Source: Nitrospirota bacterium (lineage in GTDB: Bacteria > JACPQY01). Taken from it: DNA of 64,000 bases. Positions 34,367 through 43,187 of the stretch are shown here, one piece after another. Made by a program: the position numbers and the translations under genes. The stretch is from positions 1 to 64,000 of the forward strand of contig JACPAV010000012.1 in NCBI GenBank assembly GCA_016180645.1. The letters are read 5' to 3'. The notes beneath the pieces were generated by a model. It made no database searches, was not told the origin of the DNA, and saw nothing but the letters and a program-made list of their open reading frames with translations. The stretch's first letter is position 1. The number at the start of each line of letters is the position of its first letter.

Positions 34367-34780
34367 TCACGCCTGGAAGGAGAGGCCGCAGCCGCAGGAG
34401 CTTTTGACGTTCGGATTCTTGAACTCGAACGTGCCCGCGAGAGGATTGGAACCGGCATCGAGGACCGTTCCCTTGAGATAGATCAGGCTCTTCATGTCGA
34501 TGAATACCCGTACGTTCAGCGGAGCATCGAAAATCTTGTCGGTTGGACGCGCCCGCTTTTCGGGGTCCATCTTGTACTGCATGCCATTGCACCCGCCGCC
34601 CACGACACGAATTCGGAGGCCGTAACGGCCGCTCTCGTCCTGCACATTTTTAGATTTTAGAAGATCAATCAGCCGCTTGGCGGCTTTCTCGGTTACGGCG
34701 AAGGGTTGTTTCGAATCTCCGGACGGGGGCCCAGGTGTGGGGAGTGATCCGCCGGCCAAAGAATGTTCCGTTGTGTCCAT
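34367..34780 (-). CDS. HesB/IscA/ErpA-type iron-sulphur carrier
   Basis: The 137-residue A-type carrier has a ~25-residue variable N-terminus followed by the conserved domain. The three cluster-binding cysteines are present as GGGCNGMQY and SCGCGLSF at the C-terminus. It receives and delivers Fe-S clusters. ATG 34780 lies 1 bp after the nuoB stop, so it is translationally linked to nuoB, an iron-sulphur protein that would be a natural client. The in-frame start at 34924 lies inside nuoB and is rejected. Confidence 0.9.
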   Translation of the reverse strand: MDTTEHSLAGGSLPTPGPPSGDSKQPFAVTEKAAKRLIDLLKSKNVQDESGRYGLRIRVVGGGCNGMQYKMDPEKRARPTDKIFDAPLNVRVFIDMKSLIYLKGTVLDAGSNPLAGTFEFKNPNVKSSCGCGLSFQA

Positions 34781-34781
34781 A

Positions 34782-35381
34782 TCAAGTGGGGATGGATGCC
34801 ATGGGTTGCGGTGGCCGCTCCGGGCTCGTGCCCTCTCCGCCTGAGGCGGACACTTCCCCCATCCTGGAGGTCGGCACCACGTACGGCTTGCGCGTACCGC
34901 GATGACGAAGCGGTTGCTCTTCACGAATGAGCTTTTGGAGATACATCAGGCCGTCGGCCAGTGCTTCGGGTCGGGGAGGGCATCCGGGGACGTACACGTC
35001 AACCGGAATGACTTTGTCCACGCCGCGGAGGACGGAATAGCCGAGGTCGAAGAGCCCGCCGCAGTTGGAGCAGCTTCCCATCGAGAGGACCCACTTGGGC
35101 TCGGTCATCTGTTCCCAAAGAAGGCGGACGCGTGTCGCCATTTTGTACGTGATCGTTCCGGCGATGATCATCACATCGGACTGCCGCGGCGTGGCGCGGA
35201 AGATCATACCGAAGCGATCGAGGTCCAATCGCGGCCCGCCGGACTGCATCAGCTCGATTCCGCAGCACGCGGTGGCAAACAGCATGTACCAGAGCGAATT
35301 GCTCCGGCTCCAGTTGATGAGATCTTCGAGCTTGGCCACCACCACGGTGCCCGCTTCACTGACCGAATCGCGAATGCCCAT
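34782..35381 (-). CDS. nuoB: NADH-quinone oxidoreductase subunit B (orphan)
   Basis: The 199-residue protein has NuoB/PSST signatures for cluster N2: [11 protein letters not shown] with the tandem Cys, [10 protein letters not shown], and [11 protein letters not shown]. In complex I this subunit hands electrons to quinone at the membrane interface. No other nuo gene is nearby; it sits between fabF and a HesB gene. The C-terminal ~35 residues (after [10 protein letters not shown]) are atypical. Their codons contain a diverged copy of the in-frame repeat also found in murD and the ftsZ leader (34813-34866). Confidence 0.9.
   Translation of the reverse strand: MGIRDSVSEAGTVVVAKLEDLINWSRSNSLWYMLFATACCGIELMQSGGPRLDLDRFGMIFRATPRQSDVMIIAGTITYKMATRVRLLWEQMTEPKWVLSMGSCSNCGGLFDLGYSVLRGVDKVIPVDVYVPGCPPRPEALADGLMYLQKLIREEQPLRHRGTRKPYVVPTSRMGEVSASGGEGTSPERPPQPMASIPT
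34813..34866 (-). repeat. in-frame coding repeat, NuoB copy
   Basis: On the minus strand it runs CCAGGATGGGGGAAGTGTCC (first 20 bases) and ends GAGCCCGGAGCGGCC. Both ends match the copies at 50223 and 58402; the middle holds an extra palindrome TCCGCCTCAGGCGGA. It is read in the same phase, giving [15 protein letters not shown] compared with GEMPREGRSPER. Confidence 0.6.
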
Positions 35382-35423
35382 CCCGGTTATTATCTCAGAG
35401 TTGGGACCAAAGGGCCAATTCGC

Positions 35424-36689
35424 TCAAGACGACCGCTTAAACAGCAGGCAGGCGTTGGTGCCGCCGAAGCCGAAGGAGTTGGAGAGGGCGTAGCGGATCT
35501 CTTGGGCGCGGGGCGTGTTCGGGACGTAGTCCAGATCGCACTTCGGATCGGGAGTGTCGTAGTTGATTGTTGGAGGGAGCATGCGATTCTGAATGGCGAG
35601 AACGGTGTAGACGGCCTCAATGGCCCCGGCTGCGCCGAGGGGGTGACCGGTCATCGATTTGGTGGAGCTGACGGCGAGTTTCGCGGTGCGCGGGCCGAAG
35701 ACCTTCTTGATGGCGGCCGTTTCGTTCATGTCGTTGTATTCGGTGGAAGTGCCGTGGGCATTGATGTAGTCGACCGCCTCCGGACCGACCTGGGCATCGT
35801 CCAGAGCCATCTGCATGCAACGAGCTGCGCCTTCGCCCTCGGGCGCCGGGGAGGTCATGTGATAGGCATCTCCGTTGAGGCCATAGCCGACGACCTCCGC
35901 AAGGATTTTCGCCCCCCGATTCACGGCGTGTTCCCATTCTTCGAGGACCACAACTGCGCCGCCTTCGGCCAGGATGAAGCCATCGCGCTCTTTCTCGAAA
36001 GGACGACTTGCTTTTTGCGGGTCACCGTTCCGAGTGCTGAGCGCCTTCATTGAGCCAAATCCGGCGATGGCCAAAGGGCACACGACCGATTCCGCCCCCC
36101 CCCCGAGCATGATATCCGAGGTGCCGTTCTGGATCAGGCGGAAGGCTTCGCCGATGGCGTGGCTGCCCGCGGCGCAGGCCGTGGTGGTGCACAGATTCGG
36201 ACCCTTGGCGCCGAGCTGGATGGAAACATGCCCGGCGGCCATGTTGGGAATGACGAGGGGGATGAAGAACGGCGTCACGCGCCTGGGGCCTTGTTCCACC
36301 AGAGTCGAATGGGTTTTCTCGATCATGGAAAGACCGCCCATGCCGACTCCAATGACGACACCGGCGCGGGAGGCATTGTTTTCGGCAATCGAAAGCTTCG
36401 CGTCTTCGACGGCCATCCGGGCGGAGGCCACGGCGAATTGGGAGAAGCGCTCCATCCGGCGGGCCTCTTTCTTTTCGACATAGTTTTCCGGGTTGAAATC
36501 CCGCACTTCGCCGGCAATCTGGGTGGGATACGTTGACGCATCGAACTGGCTGATGCGGCCGATACCGGACTTCCCTTCCATGAGGGCCGTCCAGTTCTGG
36601 CTCACGCCGGTGCCGAGCGGGGACACGATGCCGAGGCCCGTGACCGCCACCCGCCTGCGCACCGGACCCGGAGAGGGCCGGTTGCTCAC
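35424..36689 (-). CDS. fabF: 3-oxoacyl-ACP synthase II
   Basis: The 421-residue condensing enzyme elongates acyl-ACP with malonyl-ACP. The Cys-His-His triad is visible as TTACAAGSHAIG (~168), NAHGTSTEYND (~307) and KSMTGHPLGAAG (~344). The N-terminal VAVTGLGIVSPLGTG and C-terminal NSFGFGGTNACL are typical of KAS II. It follows acpP by 3 bp on the same strand. It is the last fab gene in the block reaching back to yceD. Confidence 0.95.
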   Translation of the reverse strand: MSNRPSPGPVRRRVAVTGLGIVSPLGTGVSQNWTALMEGKSGIGRISQFDASTYPTQIAGEVRDFNPENYVEKKEARRMERFSQFAVASARMAVEDAKLSIAENNASRAGVVIGVGMGGLSMIEKTHSTLVEQGPRRVTPFFIPLVIPNMAAGHVSIQLGAKGPNLCTTTACAAGSHAIGEAFRLIQNGTSDIMLGGGAESVVCPLAIAGFGSMKALSTRNGDPQKASRPFEKERDGFILAEGGAVVVLEEWEHAVNRGAKILAEVVGYGLNGDAYHMTSPAPEGEGAARCMQMALDDAQVGPEAVDYINAHGTSTEYNDMNETAAIKKVFGPRTAKLAVSSTKSMTGHPLGAAGAIEAVYTVLAIQNRMLPPTINYDTPDPKCDLDYVPNTPRAQEIRYALSNSFGFGGTNACLLFKRSS

Positions 36690-36692
36690 TCG

Positions 36693-36941
36693 CTACTGGG
36701 ACTGATGCTGCTTGATATAGCCGGTGACGTCCTTGACCGTCTTGATTTTCTCCGCCTGGTCCTCGGGGATTTCAATGCCGAATTCCTCCTCCAGGGACAT
36801 CATCATTTCCACGATGTCCAGGGAGTCGGCGCCCAGATCGTCCACGATGGAAGAGTCGATCTTCACTTCGTCCACGTCCATTCCAAGCTGCTCTGCGATG
36901 ATTTCCCTGACGCGCTGTTCGGTGTTTGCTGCTGCTACCAT
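36693..36941 (-). CDS. acpP: acyl carrier protein
   Basis: The 82-residue acidic helical protein has the phosphopantetheine attachment Ser at residue 40 ([13 protein letters not shown]). The rest ([19 protein letters not shown]) is canonical. It carries the growing acyl chain for FabD, FabH, FabG and FabF, all encoded around it. ATG 36941 follows a GGAGG-containing leader. Confidence 0.97.
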   Translation of the reverse strand: MVAAANTEQRVREIIAEQLGMDVDEVKIDSSIVDDLGADSLDIVEMMMSLEEEFGIEIPEDQAEKIKTVKDVTGYIKQHQSQ

Positions 36942-36989
36942 GGGGTTCCTCCCTGTCCCCCGCCCACGTTGGGGCGGGAAACCTTATGG

Positions 36990-37769
36990 TCACATGTACA
37001 AGCCGCCGTTGATGGAAACGACTTGTCCCGTTATGTACGAGGCCTTGTCCGAGGCCAGAAAACAGACGATTTCGGCGACTTCTTCCGGCCGCCCGAAACG
37101 TCCCAGTGGAATCTGTTGTTTCATGTTTTCTTTCGCCTTTTCGGGGAGCTTCTCCGTCATTTCGGTTTCCACGAAGCCCGGGGCCACCGCGTTCACGGTG
37201 ATCTCGCGTCCGGCCAGCTCCCGCGCCAGCGATTTCGTGAAACCCACGAGGCCCATCTTGGACGCCGCGTAGTTCGTCTGCCCGACGTTTCCGAAGAGCC
37301 CGGAAACGGACGCAATGTTGATGATGCGTCCCCAGCGTTTTTTCATCATACCCTTGGCAACCGCCCGACTCAGGGCGAAGGCCCCTTTCAAATTGGTTCG
37401 CATGACTTCATCCCATTCGTCATCCGACATCCGGATGAAGAGATTGTCCTTGGTGACGCCCGCATTGTTCACGAGAATTTGAACGCCTCCCCATTGTCCG
37501 TCAAGTTCGAGGCACATCTTCCGAGCCTCGCCGGTATCCGCCACGTCGAACCCGTAGGCGCGCGCTTCCGCTCCGGCCGATTTCAGCTCCTGCACGACCC
37601 GATCCGCCGAGTCTTTGTTCGACCTGAACGTGAACGCCACCTTGGCCCCTCTTGCGGAGAGAAGTCGAACGATCTCCCGACCGATGCCCCGGCTTCCCCC
37701 GCTGACGAGGGCCACCCGGCCCGACAGGGGTTTTTCGGGGGTCGCATTCACACTCGATTCAGGCGGCAT
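36990..37769 (-). CDS. fabG: 3-oxoacyl-ACP reductase
   Basis: The 259-residue SDR reduces 3-ketoacyl-ACP with NADPH. It has SGGSRGIGREI (residues ~24-34), NNAGVTKDNLF and catalytic YAASKMGLVG, plus the FabG-type C-terminus ITGQVVSINGGLYM. The N-terminus (MPPESSVNATPEKPLSG) is ~17 residues longer than usual because the start overlaps the fabD stop by 11 nt; an internal start is possible. Its linkage with acpP supports a role in primary fatty acid synthesis. Confidence 0.94.
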   Translation of the reverse strand: MPPESSVNATPEKPLSGRVALVSGGSRGIGREIVRLLSARGAKVAFTFRSNKDSADRVVQELKSAGAEARAYGFDVADTGEARKMCLELDGQWGGVQILVNNAGVTKDNLFIRMSDDEWDEVMRTNLKGAFALSRAVAKGMMKKRWGRIINIASVSGLFGNVGQTNYAASKMGLVGFTKSLARELAGREITVNAVAPGFVETEMTEKLPEKAKENMKQQIPLGRFGRPEEVAEIVCFLASDKASYITGQVVSINGGLYM

Positions 37770-38745
37770 GAGACGTGTACGCCGTGGAGAGGGCCTGCCT
37801 CAGTTTTTCGTTCCATCCCGCCGACTCCATGGCAATGCATGCGGCCTGGGGGGCGATACGGCGGACGAGGCCCGTCAGGACCTGGCCTGGGCCGACTTCC
37901 AAGAAAATCTCCACGCCCGTTTCGCTCATGTGCTTGATCGTATCTTCCCATAGCACAGGCGACACGATTTGTTGAGTCAGCCGGCGGCGGGCCTCCTGAG
38001 CAAAAGAGGCGTCATCCGGCGCCGGGTGAGGACGGGCCGTAACATTCGAGTAGACCGGGATCGCAGGTTTCCGGAAGGTGAACCGCGCAAGCAGCTCCTG
38101 CATGCGGTCCGCGGCGGGCTGCATCAGGGAGCAGTGGAAGGGGGCGCTCACGGAGAGGGGAATCACCCTCTTGGCGCCCCGCCCGCGGGCTTCTTCACCC
38201 GCCTTCTTGACCGCCGCCGCCTCTCCGGCAATGACAATCTGTCCGCTCCCGTTATAGTTGGCGGGGGAGACGACGCCGTTTCCGGAGGACACACTGCGGC
38301 AAACCTCGTCCAGCGCCGCACGATCGAGTCCCAGCACGGCCGCCATGGCGCCCCGACCGGGCGGAACCGCATCCTGCATATACCGGCCACGCTCCCTCAC
38401 GCATTGGAGGGCATCGGCGAATTCCATCGCTCCGGCGGCCACGAGGGCCGAAAACTCTCCGAGACTGTGCCCTGCGCATGCGGTGGGCGTGAGGTCGAAA
38501 CTCTTTCTGAGATGCTGGAGCGCGGCCACGCTTGCCGCGAGGATGGCCGGCTGGGTATTCGCGGTGAGGGTGAGTTCCGATTCCGGCCCCTCAAACATGA
38601 GTTTAAGGAGGGCGGTGCCGAGGGCCGGATCGACCCGCTCCAGGAGGGCACGGCAGTCGGCGTCCGTGTCGTACAGCGATTTCGCCATGCCGACGTACTG
38701 GCTCCCCTGGCCGGGGAAGATGAGCGCAATTTTTCTACTTACCAT
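37759..38745 (-). CDS. fabD: malonyl-CoA:ACP transacylase
   Basis: The ~328-residue enzyme transfers malonate from CoA to ACP. It has the N-terminal FPGQGSQYVGMAKSL, nucleophile Ser in AGHSLGEFSAL (~94), Arg in ALQCVRERGRYMQ and the active-site His in SAPFHCSLMQPA. ATG 38745 (MVSRKIALIFPGQ) overlaps the fabH stop by 7 nt; a further ATG at 38766 is less likely. It sits between fabH and fabG. Confidence 0.95.
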   Translation of the reverse strand: MVSRKIALIFPGQGSQYVGMAKSLYDTDADCRALLERVDPALGTALLKLMFEGPESELTLTANTQPAILAASVAALQHLRKSFDLTPTACAGHSLGEFSALVAAGAMEFADALQCVRERGRYMQDAVPPGRGAMAAVLGLDRAALDEVCRSVSSGNGVVSPANYNGSGQIVIAGEAAAVKKAGEEARGRGAKRVIPLSVSAPFHCSLMQPAADRMQELLARFTFRKPAIPVYSNVTARPHPAPDDASFAQEARRRLTQQIVSPVLWEDTIKHMSETGVEIFLEVGPGQVLTGLVRRIAPQAACIAMESAGWNEKLRQALSTAYTSHAA

Positions 38746-39719
38746 CGGAGGGTCATCGCGCCCCACGTCAGCCCTCCGCCCATGGCCGCCAGGATCACGA
38801 CATCTCCTTCGCGCAGGCGGCCTTCTCGTGAGGCTTCATCCAAGGCGATCGGCAGGGAAGCGGCCGACGTGTTGCCGTACTTGTCGATATTCACGAACAC
38901 CTGGTCGTCCTTGAATCCGAGTCTTTCCTGAATGGATCGGATGATCCGGAGATTGGCCTGGTGAATCATCAGGAGGCGCACGGTGTCGGGCTTGAGGCCG
39001 TTGCGTTCGATCTCTTTTCGGATCGCGGCCTCGGTGGCGCGCACGGCCCACTTGAAGACCTCGGGTCCGTTCATATGGATGAACTGCTCGCGCGCTTCCA
39101 GCATTTTCAAGCTCGGCGGCCGGGCCGATCCGCCGCCGGGGATGCACAGGAAATTCCCGCCCTTGCCATCGGCGGCCAGATGGAACGACACGATTCCGCG
39201 CGACGAGCGTCCGTTCTTCGAGAGGACCGCCGCGCCCGCGCCGTCGCCGAACAGGATGCACGTTCCGCGGTCCTGCCAATCCGTCACTTTCGAGAGGAGA
39301 TCGACGCCCACCACGAGTATTTTCCCCGCGTCGGTCGACTTGAGCATCGAATCGGCGACCGAGAGGGAGTGAACGAATCCGGAGCAGGCGGCGTAGAGGT
39401 CAAAGGCGAACGCGCGGGTCGCGCCGATTTCCTTCTGGATGAGGCATGCGGTGTTGGGCATGATGGAATCCGGGGTCGTCGTGGCGACGATGATGCCGTC
39501 CAGATCCTCCGGGCGCACTTTCGCCTGATGCAACGCCGCCGTCGCCGCGCGCGCGCCGAAAATCGAGCTGGATTCCCCTTCCGCGGCAATCCGGCGCTCC
39601 CGGATGCCGGTCCGTTCGACAATCCAGGCGTCCGAGGTCTTGACCATCTTCTCGAGGTCGGCATTCGTGAGGCGTCGCTCGGGCAGGGCGCTTCCGAGGC
39701 CGGCGATGATGTTGCCCAC
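38739..39719 (-). CDS. fabH: 3-oxoacyl-ACP synthase III
   Basis: The 326-residue initiating condensing enzyme joins an acyl-CoA primer to malonyl-ACP. The Cys-His-Asn triad appears as DLYAACSGFVHSL (~112), IHQANLRIIRSI (~248) and YGNTSAASLPIAL (~278). The length and GTGIRERRIA motif are typical. It starts one base from the plsX stop. Primer choice (acetyl or branched) cannot be told from sequence by eye. Confidence 0.95.
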   Translation of the reverse strand: MGNIIAGLGSALPERRLTNADLEKMVKTSDAWIVERTGIRERRIAAEGESSSIFGARAATAALHQAKVRPEDLDGIIVATTTPDSIMPNTACLIQKEIGATRAFAFDLYAACSGFVHSLSVADSMLKSTDAGKILVVGVDLLSKVTDWQDRGTCILFGDGAGAAVLSKNGRSSRGIVSFHLAADGKGGNFLCIPGGGSARPPSLKMLEAREQFIHMNGPEVFKWAVRATEAAIRKEIERNGLKPDTVRLLMIHQANLRIIRSIQERLGFKDDQVFVNIDKYGNTSAASLPIALDEASREGRLREGDVVILAAMGGGLTWGAMTLRW

Positions 39720-39720
39720 G

Positions 39721-40731
39721 TCAGTTCTTGACCATGTGGTGAAACACCCGTTCCATCTGGCCGATCAAGTCCTTGTGCGCCAGCTCGGAAGCGGATCGGA
39801 CGGCGTTGCGGATGGCCTTGGGCGATGAAGCGCCGTGCGAAATGATGGTGATGCCGCGCACGCCCAGAAGAGGCGCCCCGCCGTATTCGGCATAGTCGAG
39901 TCGCTTCGCAAGTTCCTTGAGATAGAGCGCTGGGACGGCCGACACCACCTTGCGGAAGGTTGATTTGGTGAGCTCCGTCTTGATGAGCGAGAGGATCATT
40001 TCCGCGAGACCTTCGCTGGCCTTTAGGATCGCATTGCCGACGAAACCGTCGCAGACGACCACGTCGACCTTACCCTTGAAAATGTCCCGCCCTTCCACGT
40101 AGCCGGTGTACCGGACGGGCGCCGCCTTCAGCGCCTCCGCCGTTTTTTGGGTTAAGTCGTTTCCCTTGGATTCCTCTTCGCCGTTCGCGAGGAGCCCCAC
40201 CGTGGGGGCCGATTTACCCAGGAGCGCCTTCATGTACGTGGCGCCCATCACGGCGAAATCCCGGAGGTGTTGCGGTTTGCAATCGACATTCGCGCCCGCG
40301 TCGATGAGGAGACAGGTGGAGTTGTTGGTCGGAACGGGGGTGGCGATGGCGGGCCGTTCGATGTCCGCGAGCCGTTTCAGGGTGAAGAGCGCACACGCCA
40401 TCACCGCGCCGGAGTTGCCCGCGCTGACGAAGGCAGAGGCTTTTCCATTCCTTACCGCTTCAAGTCCCACCACGATGGACGAACCTTTCCGACGGATGGC
40501 CTTGGCGGGGCTCTCGTCCATGGCCACCACATCGGGGGCGTCCAGAACCTCGATGGGGAGGTCGTAATAGGAGAAGCGCTTCAGCTCATGATCCACGGTG
40601 TTCTTGCGGCCTACGAGGAGCACCGGAATCTTGAGGTCGCGGGCGGCCTGAATGGCGCCGTCCACCGCGGCCATCGGCGCGTGATCGCCGCCCATCGCGT
40701 CCACCGCGACGGGAAGAATTTTCGGGGTCAA
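39721..40731 (-). CDS. plsX: phosphate acyltransferase PlsX
   Basis: The 336-residue peripheral membrane enzyme converts acyl-ACP to acyl-phosphate for phospholipid synthesis. Its hallmarks are VAVDAMGGDHAP near the start, SAGNSGAVMACALF, and the C-terminal DYAEYGGAPLLGVRG with SHGASSPKAIRNAV. The start is TTG 40731, with the family N-terminus MTPKILPVAVDAMGGD. The order rpmF-plsX-fabH-fabD-fabG-acpP-fabF is a widely conserved arrangement. Confidence 0.95.
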   Translation of the reverse strand: MTPKILPVAVDAMGGDHAPMAAVDGAIQAARDLKIPVLLVGRKNTVDHELKRFSYYDLPIEVLDAPDVVAMDESPAKAIRRKGSSIVVGLEAVRNGKASAFVSAGNSGAVMACALFTLKRLADIERPAIATPVPTNNSTCLLIDAGANVDCKPQHLRDFAVMGATYMKALLGKSAPTVGLLANGEEESKGNDLTQKTAEALKAAPVRYTGYVEGRDIFKGKVDVVVCDGFVGNAILKASEGLAEMILSLIKTELTKSTFRKVVSAVPALYLKELAKRLDYAEYGGAPLLGVRGITIISHGASSPKAIRNAVRSASELAHKDLIGQMERVFHHMVKN

Positions 40732-40735
40732 GGGC

Positions 40736-40915
40736 CTACTTTTCCGCCGGGAAGATTTCGCGTTCCTTGTACGTTCCGCACTGGGGGCAGACCGTGTGCG
40801 GGCGCTTCACGTTTCCACACTTCGGGCATTTGGAGGAGGCCGGCACGGCCAGGCCCGTATGGGTCCGCTTCGAGAGCGTTCGGGACCGTGAATGTTTGCG
40901 CTTGGGATTTGGCAT
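40736..40915 (-). CDS. rpmF: 50S ribosomal protein L32
   Basis: The 59-residue basic protein starts MPNPKRKHSRSRTLSKRTHT. It has a zinc-ribbon of CPKCG and CPQCG, the zinc-binding form of L32. It is part of the large ribosomal subunit. It sits between yceD and plsX, its near-universal neighbours. ATG 40915 was selected over longer open frame because of the conserved N-terminus. Confidence 0.96.
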   Translation of the reverse strand: MPNPKRKHSRSRTLSKRTHTGLAVPASSKCPKCGNVKRPHTVCPQCGTYKEREIFPAEK

Positions 40916-40952
40916 GTGAACTCCTGACAGTCGTGCGGAGCCTCGGACGCCC

Positions 40953-41513
40953 CTAGCGGGGGCAGCCGCAGGCTCCCGGGTTGAGGTTTGCGCCGCACCG
41001 GGGGCACAGGCCTTTGCATTCCTCACGGCAGAGGAATCGCATCGGCACGGCGAGGTTCATGTGTTCCTCGATCATCGGATCGAGGTCGATCATACCAGAA
41101 AAGTAGGCTTCCGTCCCCATCTCCTCCGCCGAGAGTTCCACGTCGGCGCGACCGGCGCCACGGCCGTGTGGAGCATTTCGATGGCCGCCCCGCCGGTGGG
41201 AGGCTCGATCGGGTTCGTCCTCCATTTCGACCACCTCCTTGCGGGGGACGCACAGAAGGTCGAACTTGTATCGGAGCGGGCAGGGGAACTCCGCCAGACA
41301 GCGCACGCAAACGGCTTGAACCGTGACAGCAAGTGATCCCCTTACGAGCACGTCTCGATGGCTTCGCTGGAGGTGGATCTCGGCTTCGAGCGGCCGGGTA
41401 AACGTGAGATCATCCACCATGCTCCGCTTCTGATGATGCTTGAGCCAGTCGACATCCATCTCGACGCGAAGTGACATGCCTTCCTGCGGTATCTGATCCA
41501 CCCTGATTTTCAT
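40953..41513 (-). CDS. YceD/DUF177 family protein
   Basis: The 186-residue protein of the DUF177 family usually precedes rpmF and has been linked to 23S rRNA metabolism in other bacteria. It has the internal cysteine pair VCVRCLAEFPCPL and the acidic EDEP segment. A C-terminal cysteine-rich end CREECKGLCPRCGANLNPGACGC is present, suggesting metal binding. A His/Arg/Gly-rich loop (~110-125, RRGGHRNAPHGRGAGRAD) is an unusual insert. It heads the fab operon and is divergent from mraZ (310 bp). Confidence 0.85.
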   Translation of the reverse strand: MKIRVDQIPQEGMSLRVEMDVDWLKHHQKRSMVDDLTFTRPLEAEIHLQRSHRDVLVRGSLAVTVQAVCVRCLAEFPCPLRYKFDLLCVPRKEVVEMEDEPDRASHRRGGHRNAPHGRGAGRADVELSAEEMGTEAYFSGMIDLDPMIEEHMNLAVPMRFLCREECKGLCPRCGANLNPGACGCPR

Positions 41514-41748
41514 GGGATGTCGTTTGTGATTGTGCTTTGCCCGGTCTCAATATCTCGATCGGGTCCGATCGAGCGGGCGGATTATCCCAATTTTCGTCCG
41601 CGTGTCAAACGCCCCCATGTTGCGCGGTCCCGTGCCAAGACTTCGGGCGACTCAACGGCTCCCGCGTCAGTCCCGGTCGAACCTCACATTCCACTTTAAG
41701 TTTCCCAACGCCGCAAAAGCCTCTTTATAGGCAATCGTGGGATATTAC
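41514..41748. other. gene-free stretch between yceD and mraZ
   Basis: This forms most of the 310-bp divergent region between the fab block and the dcw cluster. Apart from the mraZ promoter immediately to its right, no recognised repeat, hairpin or small gene was found. A promoter for the minus-strand fab operon is expected here but no clear -35/-10 pair was assigned. Confidence 0.4.
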
Positions 41749-41777
41749 TTGACAAGAAAACCACAGAATTGTATATT
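41749..41777 (+). promoter_or_regulatory. strong sigma70-type promoter of the dcw cluster
   Basis: TTGACA (41749-41754), a 17-bp spacer and TATATT (41772-41777), close to consensus and 44 bp upstream of mraZ. GTGGGA (41737-41742) and TCCCAT (41779-41784) lie on either side of the promoter and could serve as MraZ boxes for autoregulation; that is inference from the known TGGG-type boxes. Confidence 0.75.
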
Positions 41778-41823
41778 GTCCCATGAAATGGTATGAAATA
41801 CCGTACGGATCTGACGGAGGCAC

Positions 41824-42264
41824 ATGGACAGTTTCAGAGGCAGTTTCGTCCACACAATTGACTCCAAGGGACGTCTCAGTATCCCCTCAAGATTTCGGCA
41901 ACTTCTCAAGGAAGCTTATGCCGCGGACAGCCTTGTTTTGAGCCACTACGATGGGTGCCTCAGGGCCTTTCCGCTCGCCGTGTGGGAGAAGATGGAAGAC
42001 CGAAACCGCGAGAAGTTGGATCTCCTTCCGTTTGCCGATCCCGCGGCGATTCGGACGATCCGCTCCATCAATGCCAATGCGCAAGAATGCGAGGTGGACC
42101 GATTGGGCCGGATTCTCGTTTCGAGGAATCTGCGCGAAGCGGGGGACCTCAGGCAGGACGTGGTGATCGTGGGGATGACGACCTATTTCGAAATTTGGGC
42201 ACGCGAGCGCTGGTTGGCCCAGCTCGAGAAGGACCGCGAAGCGGCTGTTTCGGGTGGGGCATGA
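41824..42264 (+). CDS. mraZ: transcriptional regulator MraZ
   Basis: The 146-residue protein has two SpoVT-AbrB-like DNA-binding repeats. The first is FRGSFVHTIDSKGRLSIPSRF and the second ECEVDRLGRILVSRNLREA. It forms a ring and regulates its own dcw operon. The ribosome-binding site ACGGAGG precedes ATG 41824. The stop overlaps the rsmH start (ATGA). Confidence 0.95.
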   Translation: MDSFRGSFVHTIDSKGRLSIPSRFRQLLKEAYAADSLVLSHYDGCLRAFPLAVWEKMEDRNREKLDLLPFADPAAIRTIRSINANAQECEVDRLGRILVSRNLREAGDLRQDVVIVGMTTYFEIWARERWLAQLEKDREAAVSGGA

Positions 42265-43187
42265 GTCCAGCGGGCCAGGCGTGGGAACACCAACCGGTGA
42301 TGGTGAACGAAGTGGTTCAGTGGATGAACCCGTCGGCGAACAAAGTGTACGTTGACGGCACGCTGGGCGACGGCGGTCACTCGGAGGCGATCCTGGAGGC
42401 CTCGTCGCCGGACGGCATTGTCGTCGGCGTGGACGTCGATGACGATGCGATCCGTTCGGCGCGGGATCGTCTCCGCCGGTTCGGTGATCGTTTTCAGACC
42501 GTGCGTGGAAACTTCCGCCGTCTGCAATCTCTCTTGCGAGAGGCGCCGGCCTTTTCGCGCGAGGAGGCGAAAGCGGATGGCATCCTCTTCGATCTGGGCG
42601 GGAGCACGCGGCAGTTCCTCTCGCCCGAACGGGGATTCAGCCTCAGCGCGGACGGGCCGCTCGACATGCGGATGGACCGCACGCTCCCGACGACGGCGGC
42701 CGATGTGGTGGCGGAGGAGCGTGAGGACCGGCTGGCCGAAATTTTCAAGGACCTGGGTGAAGAGCGGTTCGCGCGCCGGGTGGCCCGAGACCTGGTTCGT
42801 CGGCGAAGGCGAAACCCCATCAGGACTACGCGCGATCTCGCCGACTGCGTGGCGGGCGCGGTGGGGCCGCGACGCGGCCGTCTTCATCCGGCCACGAAGG
42901 TGTTCATGGCCCTCCGGATTTTCGTAAACGAGGAAATGGAAGCCCTGGAGGAGGGCCTGCGGGAGGCGATTCAAGCCCTGAAGCCGGGTGGACGATTCCT
43001 CGTGCTCACCTATCACTCGCTGGAGGACCGTCGAACGAAGCATGCTTTTCGCGATGCGAGCCGGGGAGATTCCCCGAAGTTTGTACTCTTATCCCGGAAA
43101 CCTCTCACGCCCTCCGTTCGTGAACGGCGGGAGAATCCCCGTTCGCGCAGCGCGAAGCTCCGCGGTGTGGAGGCGCTGCCGGGGTGA
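42261..43187 (+). CDS. rsmH: 16S rRNA m4C1402 methyltransferase
   Basis: The 308-residue SAM-dependent enzyme methylates N4 of C1402 in 16S rRNA. EHQPVMVNEVVQWM opens the protein. SAM-binding DGTLGDGGHSEAIL, FDLGGSTRQFLSPERGFS and the C-terminal LTYHSLEDRRTKHAF are all typical. In FDLGGSTRQ the usual Ser of DLGxSSxQ is Gly-Ser. ATG 42261 is coupled to mraZ; the longer frame before it is the mraZ shadow. Confidence 0.94.
   Translation: MSPAGQAWEHQPVMVNEVVQWMNPSANKVYVDGTLGDGGHSEAILEASSPDGIVVGVDVDDDAIRSARDRLRRFGDRFQTVRGNFRRLQSLLREAPAFSREEAKADGILFDLGGSTRQFLSPERGFSLSADGPLDMRMDRTLPTTAADVVAEEREDRLAEIFKDLGEERFARRVARDLVRRRRRNPIRTTRDLADCVAGAVGPRRGRLHPATKVFMALRIFVNEEMEALEEGLREAIQALKPGGRFLVLTYHSLEDRRTKHAFRDASRGDSPKFVLLSRKPLTPSVRERRENPRSRSAKLRGVEALPG

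Noticed and set aside
41955-42260. The N-terminal part of a 410-codon frame that includes rsmH
   Set aside because: These codons overlap mraZ in another frame. RsmH starts properly at 42261 with the family N-terminus, and the stop/start overlap ATGA confirms it.
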